A program made the position numbers and the translations under genes. Below, piece by piece: positions 8,025-14,986 of a stretch of DNA of 27,145 nt. Location: positions 1-27,145 of the forward strand of contig CALMPB010000211.1 in assembly GCA_937871985.1 (NCBI GenBank), written 5' to 3'. The stretch comes from an uncultured Burkholderiaceae bacterium. GTDB taxonomy: Bacteria > Pseudomonadota > Gammaproteobacteria > Burkholderiales > Burkholderiaceae. Under the pieces are notes generated by a model. The model worked only from the letters and a program-made list of their open reading frames with translations, was not told where the DNA came from and ran no database searches. Each line of letters starts with the position of its first letter. Positions within the stretch are counted from its first letter, which is position 1.

Positions 8025-8966
8025 ATGATGTATCGGATGTTCACGTACCGTGAGCGTGGGGGCGGCGCGCGCCCGGGCATTGCGGTCAATGAAGCCATGT
8101 ACGACTTGCGGCGCCTGCTTGGGCCGGATCATGCGCATTGGCGCAGCGTCGACGACTTGCTGCTGGATTGGGACGAGGCCCGCAATGTTCTCGGCCAGCT
8201 GGCGGTGGATATCGCGGCGGGCGCCCGCGACGCCGCGGCGCTGGATTCCTCTGGCATTCAGTTTCTGCCGCCGCAGACCCGTTGCGGCACCATCTATGCG
8301 GCCGGCGCCAACTACCGGGATCACGTCGAGGCCATGGGCCGCGCGCTCAATATGAAGCTGGTGCTGGATCCCAAGTCGGAAGGCATCGCGCCCTGGCATT
8401 TCATCAAGTCCGGGCAGGCGACGCTGGCGGGTCACGGGCAGGGCGTGCCTTATCCCGACCATACGCATATGCTGGATTGGGAGGCCGAGCTTGCCGTGGT
8501 CATTGGCCAGCGCGCATCGCGGGTTCCGGTTGAACAGGCGCTGGACTATGTGGCGGGGTATTCCTGCGCCAACGATCTTTCGGCCCGCGACAACCTGAAG
8601 CGCGACAAGGTGGATGCGAGCTCACCGTTCCGGTTCGACTGGATAGGCCATAAATGCTTCGCGGGCGCTTGCCCGATGGGGCCCTGGATCACCCCGGCCG
8701 AATTCGTCGGCTCGCCCGAGAACCTGGGCATCCGGCTTTGGCTCAATGGCGAGCTCAAGCAGGACTCGAACACCAGCAATCACATGTATAGCGTGGCCGA
8801 CCAGATCAGCTATTTAAGCCACCGGCTCGATCTGCTGCCCGGCGACGTGCTGCTTACCGGAACGCCCGCGGGGGTGGGCATGGAGTCCGGTGTATTTCTG
8901 AAGCGCGGCGACGTCGTGAAAGTGGGCATCCATGGCCTGGGAGCCTTGGAAACCCGCATAGTCTGA
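8025..8966 (+). CDS. Fumarylacetoacetate hydrolase (FAH) family protein
   Basis: A 313-residue protein with an N-terminal extension and a full FAH catalytic domain. Motifs: CGTIYAAGANYRDHVEAMG (87-105), metal ligands Glu153 and Glu155 (WEAELAVVIG) and Asp184 (CANDLSARD), NTSNHMYSVADQISYLS (249-265), and LLPGDVLLTGTPAGVG (270-285). These are the signatures of Mg/Mn-dependent hydrolases and decarboxylases acting on 2-oxo-4-ene or acylpyruvate products, such as fumarylpyruvate hydrolase or 2-oxo-hept-3-ene-dioate hydratase/isomerase. The exact reaction is not clear. The start is ATG 8025 (ATG 8028 is equally possible) after an AGGAA site (8013-8017). Context after a ring-cleavage-like enzyme fits a lower-pathway step. 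The binding-protein gene begins 53 bp later. Confidence 0.88.
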   Translation: MMYRMFTYRERGGGARPGIAVNEAMYDLRRLLGPDHAHWRSVDDLLLDWDEARNVLGQLAVDIAAGARDAAALDSSGIQFLPPQTRCGTIYAAGANYRDHVEAMGRALNMKLVLDPKSEGIAPWHFIKSGQATLAGHGQGVPYPDHTHMLDWEAELAVVIGQRASRVPVEQALDYVAGYSCANDLSARDNLKRDKVDASSPFRFDWIGHKCFAGACPMGPWITPAEFVGSPENLGIRLWLNGELKQDSNTSNHMYSVADQISYLSHRLDLLPGDVLLTGTPAGVGMESGVFLKRGDVVKVGIHGLGALETRIV

Positions 8967-9019
8967 GCGGCATCAATAAGTTTATCCATGAAGCATATGA
9001 AAACGACAAGGGGGACAAC

Positions 9020-10192
9020 ATGAACAAGGAAATGGGTTTTGCGGCGATGGCGCTGATGCTGGCGTCAGCAACGCCGTCGATGGCGGCGGCCGATGTCAAG
9101 GTGGGTTTTCTGGGCACGTTGTCGGGGCCGTCCGCCGCGGTGGGGCAGGATCAACTGGACGGGTTCAACCTGGCGGTCGAGCAGTTCTCGGGAAAGCTCG
9201 GGGGCGTGAAAGCGGCCGTGCTTGTCGAGGACGACCAGCAAAAGCCCGAAGTGGCGCAGAATGCCTTGTCCAAACTGCTGGAGCGCGAGAAGGCCGATGT
9301 GGTGGTCGGGCTGACCTTCGCCAATATCCTGATGTCGCTGCAGCCCAAAATAGCCAATACCGATGTGCCTTTCGTGGGTACGGTGGCGGGCCCGTCGCCC
9401 ACCGCCGGCGCGCAATGCAAGCCGAATCTGTTCATCACGTCGTGGCAAAGCGATGTGCCCGCCGAAGCCGTGGGCAAGTACATGAACGACAAGGGATACA
9501 AGCGCATCAGCACGCTGACGCCGAATTTCGTGGGCGGCAAGGACAAGATCGCGGGGCTCAAGCAATCCTACAAGGGCGAGATTCTCAACGAGATCTATAC
9601 GCCGCTGAGCCAGCTGGATTTTTCGGCGGAGCTCACGCAGGTCAACGCCTCCAGGCCTGAAGCCGTTTTCATTTTCTACCCGGGCGCCTTGGCCGTGAGT
9701 TTTGTGCGCCAGTACAAGCAGGCTGGGCTCAGCGAAAAATATCCGCTTTATTCCGCGAACTCGATCGAGGGGGCATCGGCCGACGCCATGGGCGACGCCG
9801 CCATTGGCGCCGTGGCGGGCGACACCTGGACGCCGGGCATGGCCAATGCGCAGTCGCGCCAGTTCGTGGCGGCGTTCAAGGCCAAGTACAAGCGTTCGCC
9901 GTCGGCCTATGCGGCCTTCAGCTATGACGCGGCCGTCATGCTGAATGCCGCCATCGCCTCCTTGAACGGCAATGTATCCGACCACAAGGCCCTTTCCAAA
10001 GCCATCAAGAACGCCAAGTTCGATTCCGTGCGCGGGGCGTTCCGCTTCGGCAACAACAACTACCCGGTGCAAAGCTATCATATCTTCCGCATCGCCAAGG
10101 ACGCGGCGGGACACATCGCCTACGAGATGGTCGCCCCCGATGTCTTGAAGGACTACGCGGATCCCTACGCGAAGCAGTGCACCATGTCCTAG
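9020..10192 (+). CDS. ABC transporter periplasmic binding protein, Liv type (copy 1)
   Basis: A 390-residue exported protein with a Sec signal peptide ending near ATPSMAAA (cleavage about residue 23), then the mature start DVKVGFLGTLSGPSAAVGQD typical of type I Leu/Ile/Val-binding-like receptors. Later landmarks are KPNLFITSWQSDVPAEAVGKY (in pieces, about 134-154), AVFIFYPGALAVSFVRQYK, and a conserved C-terminal Cys in YAKQCTMS. It would capture a small carboxylate in the periplasm and hand it to a LivHM permease. No permease gene is adjacent; the orphan LivHMGF cassette at 1234-4625 is the likely partner. Start ATG 9020 follows AGGGGGAC. Same orientation and 53 bp from the FAH gene, so probably co-transcribed with it. 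Paralogous with the next gene. Confidence 0.88.
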   Translation: MNKEMGFAAMALMLASATPSMAAADVKVGFLGTLSGPSAAVGQDQLDGFNLAVEQFSGKLGGVKAAVLVEDDQQKPEVAQNALSKLLEREKADVVVGLTFANILMSLQPKIANTDVPFVGTVAGPSPTAGAQCKPNLFITSWQSDVPAEAVGKYMNDKGYKRISTLTPNFVGGKDKIAGLKQSYKGEILNEIYTPLSQLDFSAELTQVNASRPEAVFIFYPGALAVSFVRQYKQAGLSEKYPLYSANSIEGASADAMGDAAIGAVAGDTWTPGMANAQSRQFVAAFKAKYKRSPSAYAAFSYDAAVMLNAAIASLNGNVSDHKALSKAIKNAKFDSVRGAFRFGNNNYPVQSYHIFRIAKDAAGHIAYEMVAPDVLKDYADPYAKQCTMS

Positions 10193-10201
10193 AGCCGTGT
10201 G

Positions 10202-10223
10202 CGGCGGCGCGGCGCCGCTGCCG
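10202..10223. other. Small GC hairpin after binding-protein gene 1
   Basis: CGGCGGCG (10202-10209) can pair with CGCTGCCG (10216-10223), with one G-U pair and a 6-base loop. It lies 9 bp past the stop codon and 4 bp before the activator-type block of promoter P2. No T-run follows, so termination would be weak or factor-assisted. Confidence 0.3.
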
Positions 10224-10227
10224 GCCC

Positions 10228-10297
10228 GGTTATTCAAATGCTGGTTAACTGTTATATCCGGATTTTTATTGACTTGAAATTTGCTCTCTTTAGTATG
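10228..10297 (+). promoter_or_regulatory. Promoter P2, twin of P1
   Basis: A -35 TTGACT (10269-10274), 16-bp spacer and -10 TAGTAT (10291-10296) precede the second binding-protein gene by about 100 bp. The upstream block GGTTATTCA (10228-10236) is 41 bp before the -35, exactly as in P1. Between blocks the two promoters mostly differ, while GATT-T-TTATTGACTTGA and TTAGTATG are kept, so the shared bases look constrained. Probably bound by the same LysR-type regulator. The remaining leader to 10393 shows no gene. Confidence 0.65.
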
Positions 10298-10393
10298 AAA
10301 GGCTGATGTTGGGCGCAGTTCAGCCGAACAGGGCGCAACCCCGCGTCCCGCGCCGGCTGGCCGCTTTCAAAAAATCATACAAGGAGCTGAGTC

Positions 10394-11563
10394 ATGAGGA
10401 GAACCCATGCAGCAAGTCTGCTTGCGGGTCTGATGGTGTTGGCGTCGCAGGGCGCGTGGGCCGAGGTGAAAATCGGCTTCATGGGCCCGTTGTCCGGCCC
10501 GCAGGGAGTACTGGGCCAGGATCAATACGACGGCTTCATGCTGGGCGTCGAGATGGCGGGCGGCAAGATGGGCGGCGAGCCCGTCGCCGTGCTCAAGGAA
10601 GACGACCAGATCAAGCCCGAACTGGGCGCGCAGATCACCCGAAAGTTCATCGAACGGGATCATGTCGATGCCATCGTGGGGCTAAGCGCCACCAATGTTC
10701 TCATGGCGGCCAGGCCGCGCATCGTCGAGTCGGGAACGGTCGCCATCGCCACCAACGCCGGGCCGGCGAGCATTGCCGGCGCCCAATGCTCGCCCAATCT
10801 GTTCGTGGTGGCCTGGCAGTCCGACGGGCCGTCGGAGGCCATGGGAAAACTGGCGCAGGAACAAGGCTATAAAAAGGTGTTTCTGGGAGCGCCCAATTAC
10901 CAGGCGGGCAAGGACATGCTGACGGGCTTCAAGCGCTTCTACAAAGGCAAGGTGGTCGACGAGGTCTATACCCAGATCGGCCAGACCGACTACTCGACGG
11001 AAATCACCCAGATACAGGCCGACAAGCCGGACGCGGTTTTCGTGTTCTACCCGGGCGGCATGGGCATAAACTTTGCCAAGCAGTTGAAGCAGGCGGGCGT
11101 CCTGCCCACAATGCCGGTGTTTTCCGTATTCATGGTCGACCCCACCACCTTGCCGGCCATCGGCGAGGCGGCGGTGGGGGTTACGGCGGGAGCCATGTGG
11201 GATGCCGAGCTGGACAACCCGGCCAATAAAAAATTCGTCGCGGCCTTCCAGCAAAAGTACAAGCGCCTGCCCAGCTATTACGCCGCAGCCGGGTACGATG
11301 CCGCCAATATCCTGAAGACGGCTTTCGGCACGATGGGCTCGGACCTTCACGACAAGGCGAAGCTGGCTGCGGCGGTCAAGGCCGCGGGCGGAAGCTTCGA
11401 GTCGGTGCGCGGGCCGTTCAAGTTCAATCGCAACAACATGCCCATACAGAACTATTACGCCTTCAAGTACGTGAAGCAGGGGGACAAGATCGTTCCCCAG
11501 TATGTCGCTACGCCGTTGAAGGATAGGCAAGATGTCTACGTGGGATCCTGCCCCCTGAAGTAA
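10394..11563 (+). CDS. ABC transporter periplasmic binding protein, Liv type (copy 2)
   Basis: A 389-residue exported receptor, clearly paralogous to the gene before it (shared GQDQ-DGF, C-PNLF, WQSD-P-EA-GK, VFYPGG/A, FAKQ/VRQ-KQAG and YAKQC/VGSC-like ends). Signal peptide MRRTHAASLLAGLMVLASQG continues to AWA, cleaved near residue 23, and the mature protein begins EVKIGFMGPLSGPQGVLGQD. It carries two Cys residues (SIAGAQCSPN and GSCPLK at the end) that could form the disulfide usual in this family. It would deliver a carboxylate to a LivHM-type permease. It has its own promoter P2, the twin of the promoter of the orphan permease operon, and a strong terminator follows, so it is a single-gene unit. 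RBS AAGGAG at 10380-10385. Confidence 0.9.
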   Translation: MRRTHAASLLAGLMVLASQGAWAEVKIGFMGPLSGPQGVLGQDQYDGFMLGVEMAGGKMGGEPVAVLKEDDQIKPELGAQITRKFIERDHVDAIVGLSATNVLMAARPRIVESGTVAIATNAGPASIAGAQCSPNLFVVAWQSDGPSEAMGKLAQEQGYKKVFLGAPNYQAGKDMLTGFKRFYKGKVVDEVYTQIGQTDYSTEITQIQADKPDAVFVFYPGGMGINFAKQLKQAGVLPTMPVFSVFMVDPTTLPAIGEAAVGVTAGAMWDAELDNPANKKFVAAFQQKYKRLPSYYAAAGYDAANILKTAFGTMGSDLHDKAKLAAAVKAAGGSFESVRGPFKFNRNNMPIQNYYAFKYVKQGDKIVPQYVATPLKDRQDVYVGSCPLK

Positions 11564-11586
11564 TCCGGGCTTCGTGGCGGGAAAAG

Positions 11587-11608
11587 GGCGGCGCAAGCCG
11601 CCTTTTTT
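11587..11608 (+). terminator. Rho-independent terminator after binding-protein gene 2
   Basis: Stem GGCGGC (11587-11592) and GCCGCC (11597-11602) with loop GCAA, followed by six T (11603-11608). An AAAA run on the left side (11582-11585) could also pair with the T-run, giving a partly bidirectional form. It ends the transcript 24 bp past the stop. Confidence 0.9.
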
Positions 11609-11661
11609 CATGGGTGCGCTGAATGGGCTGTTGGCACAAATACGCATACCGAGGCTTTCGC

Positions 11662-11706
11662 TTGAACGGAATCTGCATAACGACTATATGGGGTAAGCAT
11701 TATTCA
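11662..11706 (+). promoter_or_regulatory. Candidate promoter of the FAD monooxygenase gene
   Basis: TTGAAC (11662-11667), a 17-bp spacer and TATATG (11685-11690) form a good sigma-70-like pair about 80 bp before the ATG. A TTATTCA word (11700-11706), also found in P1 and P2, lies just after the -10, where it could overlap the start of transcription. The remaining 11609-11661 and 11707-11760 show no gene. Confidence 0.45.
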
Positions 11707-11771
11707 GGCCGCTGTCGGCCGCGTATCATGCAATGACGGTGCGAATCACGCACGACGAGCAGGAAGGACTT

Positions 11772-12920
11772 ATGAAGATCAAGATTATCGGGGCGGGGCC
11801 CGGTGGGCTGTATTTTGCGGCGCTCATGAAGCAGCATGATCCGAGGCACGAAATTACCGTCTATGAGCGGAATCCGCGCGGCGCGACATTCGGGTTCGGC
11901 GTGGTGTTTTCCGACCGGGCGCTTGAGTTCCTGAGGGCCGACGACGAAGCCCTGTACCAGTACCTGACGCCGCATCTTGAAAACTGGCCCGAGATCACGA
12001 TTGCCCACAACGATACGCGGGTGCCGGTGGCCGGCAACGGGTTTACTTCCATTGGCCGCCTGGAGCTGCTGACCTTGCTGTACGGCTATGTCGAGAAGCT
12101 GGGTGTCGGCATCGAGTTCGACACCGAAATCAACAGCCTGGAGCAACTCGGCGAAGCCGACCTGATCGTGGGCGCCAACGGCGCGTCGTCGTGGATACGC
12201 AGCGAGAACGAAGCCGTGTTCGGCACCACCGTCGACTGGCGGCCCAACAAGTTCATCTGGTACGGCACGAGCAAGGCCTTCAACAGCCTGACCCTGACTT
12301 TTCGCGAGACTGGCGCGGGCGTGTTCTGCGCGCACCACTATCGCTACAAGCCCGACATGAGCACCTTTCTGGTGGAGGTCGAAGAAGCCACCTGGAAGCG
12401 CGTGGGCTTTGAAACCATGAGTCCCGAAGACACCGTCAAATATTGCGAAGAGGTGTTTGCGGCCGAGCTGGAAGGCCATCCCATCATTTCCAACCATTCG
12501 TATTGGCGCAATTTTCCGGTCGTCTGGAACGAGCGCTGGAGCATGGACAACATCGTTTTGCTGGGCGATGCCCTGCGCACCGCGCATTTTTCCATCGGCT
12601 CGGGCACGCGGCTGGCGATGGAGGATTCGGTGGCGCTTTTCAAGGCCTTCAAGGAAACGCCGGGCGACATTCCGGCTGCCTTGAAGCGTTTCCAGGAGCT
12701 GCGCCTGCCTCCCATGGAAAAAATATGGACGGCGGCCAACACCAGCATCGCCTGGTACGAAAAAATGGACGAGCTCGTCCCCAGACTGACGCCCGTGGAG
12801 TTTGCCTACAGCTACATGACGCGCACCGGGCGGGTCGACCACGCCGAAATACGCAAGCGCGACCCGGGACTGGCGGCGGCTTACGAGCAGCTTCATCCCG
12901 AAGCGGCGATTCAGGAATAA
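11772..12920 (+). CDS. FAD-dependent aromatic monooxygenase, salicylyl-CoA 5-hydroxylase-like (short form)
   Basis: A 382-residue group A flavoprotein hydroxylase. The FAD-ADP motif GAGPGG is at 7-12; FGFGVVFSDRALEFLRADDE (40-59) is the stretch typical of salicylyl-CoA 5-hydroxylase and the flavin half of 2-aminobenzoyl-CoA monooxygenase/reductase; VGANGASSWIR (133-143) is the DG-type motif with Asn; LLGDALRTAHFSIGSGTRLA (263-282) is the GD motif that binds the ribityl chain. Those relatives are often about 780 aa with a C-terminal old-yellow-enzyme-like domain; this one is the monooxygenase half alone. The likely reaction is hydroxylation of an aromatic acid or its CoA thioester; no CoA ligase is in the window. 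Start: ATG 11772 follows AGGAAGGA (11761-11768) and begins at the Rossmann strand; an earlier in-frame ATG (11733) is less likely. Confidence 0.87.
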   Translation: MKIKIIGAGPGGLYFAALMKQHDPRHEITVYERNPRGATFGFGVVFSDRALEFLRADDEALYQYLTPHLENWPEITIAHNDTRVPVAGNGFTSIGRLELLTLLYGYVEKLGVGIEFDTEINSLEQLGEADLIVGANGASSWIRSENEAVFGTTVDWRPNKFIWYGTSKAFNSLTLTFRETGAGVFCAHHYRYKPDMSTFLVEVEEATWKRVGFETMSPEDTVKYCEEVFAAELEGHPIISNHSYWRNFPVVWNERWSMDNIVLLGDALRTAHFSIGSGTRLAMEDSVALFKAFKETPGDIPAALKRFQELRLPPMEKIWTAANTSIAWYEKMDELVPRLTPVEFAYSYMTRTGRVDHAEIRKRDPGLAAAYEQLHPEAAIQE

Positions 12921-12939
12921 GTACACGGATTCATGAATG

Positions 12940-12958
12940 GCGCTCGTAGTCCGAGCGC
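12940..12958. other. Small hairpin after the monooxygenase gene
   Basis: GCGCTCG (12940-12946) and CGAGCGC (12952-12958) are perfect complements around TAGTC, 19 bp past the stop. No T-run follows. It may be a weak terminator or a border to the regulatory block directly after it. Confidence 0.35.
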
Positions 12959-12989
12959 GTTATTCAGACAAGCGATTAATTGCTACGAT
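12959..12989 (+). promoter_or_regulatory. Candidate regulated promoter of the BKACE gene
   Basis: GTTATTCA (12959-12966) followed by GATTA (12974-12978) repeats the two words of the P1 activator box, here with a 7-base gap. TGCTACGAT (12981-12989) has the form of an extended -10. A small inverted repeat CATGGC/GCCATG (13020-13036) lies in the leader just before the ribosome site. No good -35 is seen, which fits an activator-dependent promoter, but the evidence is thin. Confidence 0.3.
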
Positions 12990-13056
12990 AACCAAGCAAA
13001 GCCGCAGGCAACCAAGAGTCATGGCGGCAAGCCATGCATACCAAGGAGATACACTC

Positions 13057-13947
13057 ATGAGCGCACGTAAAGTCATCGTCACGGTCGCCCCGACGGGCGG
13101 GATGGCCAGCAAAAAGCAAAATCCCAATTTGCCGACGCAGCCCCAGGAAATCGCCGACGATGTTTATCGCTGCTATAACGCCGGCGCCAGCGTCGTGGCG
13201 CTGCATGCCCGCCGCGCCGCCGACGACGAGGCCACTTGCGATCCCAACGTGTATGCGCAGATGAACGAACTCATCCGCGCCAAGTGCGACATCGTGCTCA
13301 ACAACTCCACGGGCGGCGGCATCAACGGCGACATGCTCCATCAGCTCAACAACGGGCTGTGGGAAATCAATTTCGAACAGCGCCTCAAGGGCATGGAAGC
13401 ACCGGGCGCCGAAATGTGCACGCTCGATGCGCAGACGATCTGCGCTTCGTTCGGCGACAAGGAAATCCTGGTGCCCACCACGCCGTCGCGCATCCGCACG
13501 CTGGCCCAGGGGATGATGAAGCGCGGCATCAAGCCCGAGTGGGAAGTCTTCAGCCTGGAAGACATCATCAAGGACGTCGGCGGCGCCATCAAAGAGGGGC
13601 TGGACAAAGCGCCTTACTTCATCAACATTGTGCTGGGCGTCAATGCTTTCCAGGGGGCGCTGCCTTACACCCCCAAGATTCTGCAAATGATGGTCGAGCA
13701 CCTGCCGCAGGACACCGTGTTCAACGTCAGCGCCATCGGACAGGCCCAATTGCCCGCCGCCGTGCATGCCGTGCTGCTGGGCGGACATGCCCGGGTAGGC
13801 CTTGAAGACAACCTGTACTACGAACACGGCGTGCTGGCCACCAACGTCATGCTGGTCGAGCGCTTCGTGCGCGTTATCCGTGAATTGGGCTTCGAGCCGG
13901 CAACGCCCGCCGAAGCCCGCGAAATCATGGGGCTGCGCCCGTTGTAA
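13057..13947 (+). CDS. BKACE-family protein (3-keto-5-aminohexanoate cleavage enzyme-like), atypical zinc site
   Basis: A 296-residue TIM-barrel protein of the beta-keto acid cleavage enzyme family, which splits a beta-keto acid with acetyl-CoA into a CoA ester and acetoacetate. Landmarks: [20 protein letters not shown] (8-27), LNNSTGGG (81-88), FSLEDI, NIVLGV, and [14 protein letters not shown] (242-255) with the metal Glu250. The usual zinc motif HxH after GASIV reads ALH here (residues 48-50): the first His is Ala48, while His50 remains. Activity or metal geometry may therefore differ from characterised members. Start: ATG 13057 follows a perfect AAGGAGAT (13043-13050); the frame is open further up without homologous sequence. 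It lies 136 bp after the monooxygenase gene and overlaps the opposite LysR gene by 23 bp. Confidence 0.85.
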   Translation: MSARKVIVTVAPTGGMASKKQNPNLPTQPQEIADDVYRCYNAGASVVALHARRAADDEATCDPNVYAQMNELIRAKCDIVLNNSTGGGINGDMLHQLNNGLWEINFEQRLKGMEAPGAEMCTLDAQTICASFGDKEILVPTTPSRIRTLAQGMMKRGIKPEWEVFSLEDIIKDVGGAIKEGLDKAPYFINIVLGVNAFQGALPYTPKILQMMVEHLPQDTVFNVSAIGQAQLPAAVHAVLLGGHARVGLEDNLYYEHGVLATNVMLVERFVRVIRELGFEPATPAEAREIMGLRPL

Positions 13948-14887
13948 TCATCGACTTGGGGGCTTCGCGCAAGCCCCTGAGGTCCGGATGCTGGAAGGTT
14001 TCGACAATGAACTCCCGCAGCCACCGGTGCACCGGGTCGGCCTCGAAGCGCTTGCTCCAGTACACGGACACGGTAAGGATGTTTTGCGGCAGCTCGGCTT
14101 TCAGGACGTGGTATTTGTTCGCATAAGAAAAAAAACGTTCCACGATATCGCAGGGCATGATGACTCCAAGGTCGGTGTGCCTGACGATTTCGGGCAGCGC
14201 CAGAAAATGCGCTGAGGTCAGCACCAGGTGATCTTCCAGGCCCAGTTGTTGAAGGATGCGCACGGTCTCGGGGTGCGATCGCACGGCAACGTAATCAAGC
14301 TGCGATAGCGCCTGAGTCGCCGAATGGGCCGGCAGTTTGCGAAAGCGCTGCTCCATGGGGTGGCCGCGGCGCACCACGACGGCGTATTTTTCTTGAAACA
14401 AGGGTATGCAGGGCGTGTTGATGATGGATGGCAGAAAGCCGCAGGCAAAGTCCAGTTTTCCGGTGTCCAGCGCATTGACGATCTGCTCGTACGCAAGCGG
14501 ATAGGTTTGCACTTTTATGCCCGGAGCCAGCCGCCTTAGTTCCGTCATCAAGGTCGGCAGCAGGCGGGCTTCCCCGATATCGCTCATGTGTATGCGCACC
14601 GTCATTTTCGCCGAGGCGGGGTTGAACGACGTGGTTTCGTTCAGCGCGCCCTCGATGGAGATGATGGCCGCCTGGACGACGTTGGCCAGGCGGTGCGCCC
14701 TTGGAGTGGGCCGCATGCCTCCCGGGGCGCGCACGAACAGGGCATCGCCAAGAGCCAGCCTCAGCCGGGTCAGCCCCTGGCTGGCGGCCGGCTGGGACAT
14801 CTGCAGCGCCTCGGCCGCCCGGCTTACGTTGCGCAGGCGGTAGATGGCTTCGAAGAGCCGCAGCAGATTCAGATCTGGCAAAACCAT
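13925..14887 (-). CDS. LysR-family transcriptional regulator, divergent from the decarboxylase operon
   Basis: A 320-residue LysR regulator and the only clear gene on the minus strand. The HTH begins [20 protein letters not shown] with [20 protein letters not shown] (about 23-42). The effector domain shows [49 protein letters not shown] and RWLREFI, which places it in the same NahR/NodD-like branch as the regulator at 4731, though clearly different in sequence. It is transcribed away from the ThDP-decarboxylase gene at 14987, the classic LysR layout, so it most likely controls that operon. Its last 23 bp overlap, tail to tail, the end of the BKACE gene. The C-terminal tail after residue 300 has no family match. 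Confidence 0.9.
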   Translation of the reverse strand: MVLPDLNLLRLFEAIYRLRNVSRAAEALQMSQPAASQGLTRLRLALGDALFVRAPGGMRPTPRAHRLANVVQAAIISIEGALNETTSFNPASAKMTVRIHMSDIGEARLLPTLMTELRRLAPGIKVQTYPLAYEQIVNALDTGKLDFACGFLPSIINTPCIPLFQEKYAVVVRRGHPMEQRFRKLPAHSATQALSQLDYVAVRSHPETVRILQQLGLEDHLVLTSAHFLALPEIVRHTDLGVIMPCDIVERFFSYANKYHVLKAELPQNILTVSVYWSKRFEADPVHRWLREFIVETFQHPDLRGLREAPKSMITTGAAP

Positions 14888-14897
14888 ATTCGCCTAC

Positions 14898-14947
14898 CTA
14901 ATAATCAATTAGTAAAGTTATTTTATAGCCAGATAATGGTGCGTCAA
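14898..14947. promoter_or_regulatory. Divergent control region between lysR-like and decarboxylase genes
   Basis: The minus strand has TTGACG (14942-14947), 16 bp, then TAAAAT (14920-14925), a plausible promoter for the regulator. Just downstream of it lies a dyad CTAAT (14898-14902) and ATTAG (14908-14912) with a 5-base centre, placed for autoregulation. A plus-strand promoter for the decarboxylase must overlap this AT-rich stretch but I cannot place it with confidence. Confidence 0.45.
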
Positions 14948-14986
14948 CCATAATGAATGATCAGCAATCAGACGATAAGACATTTC

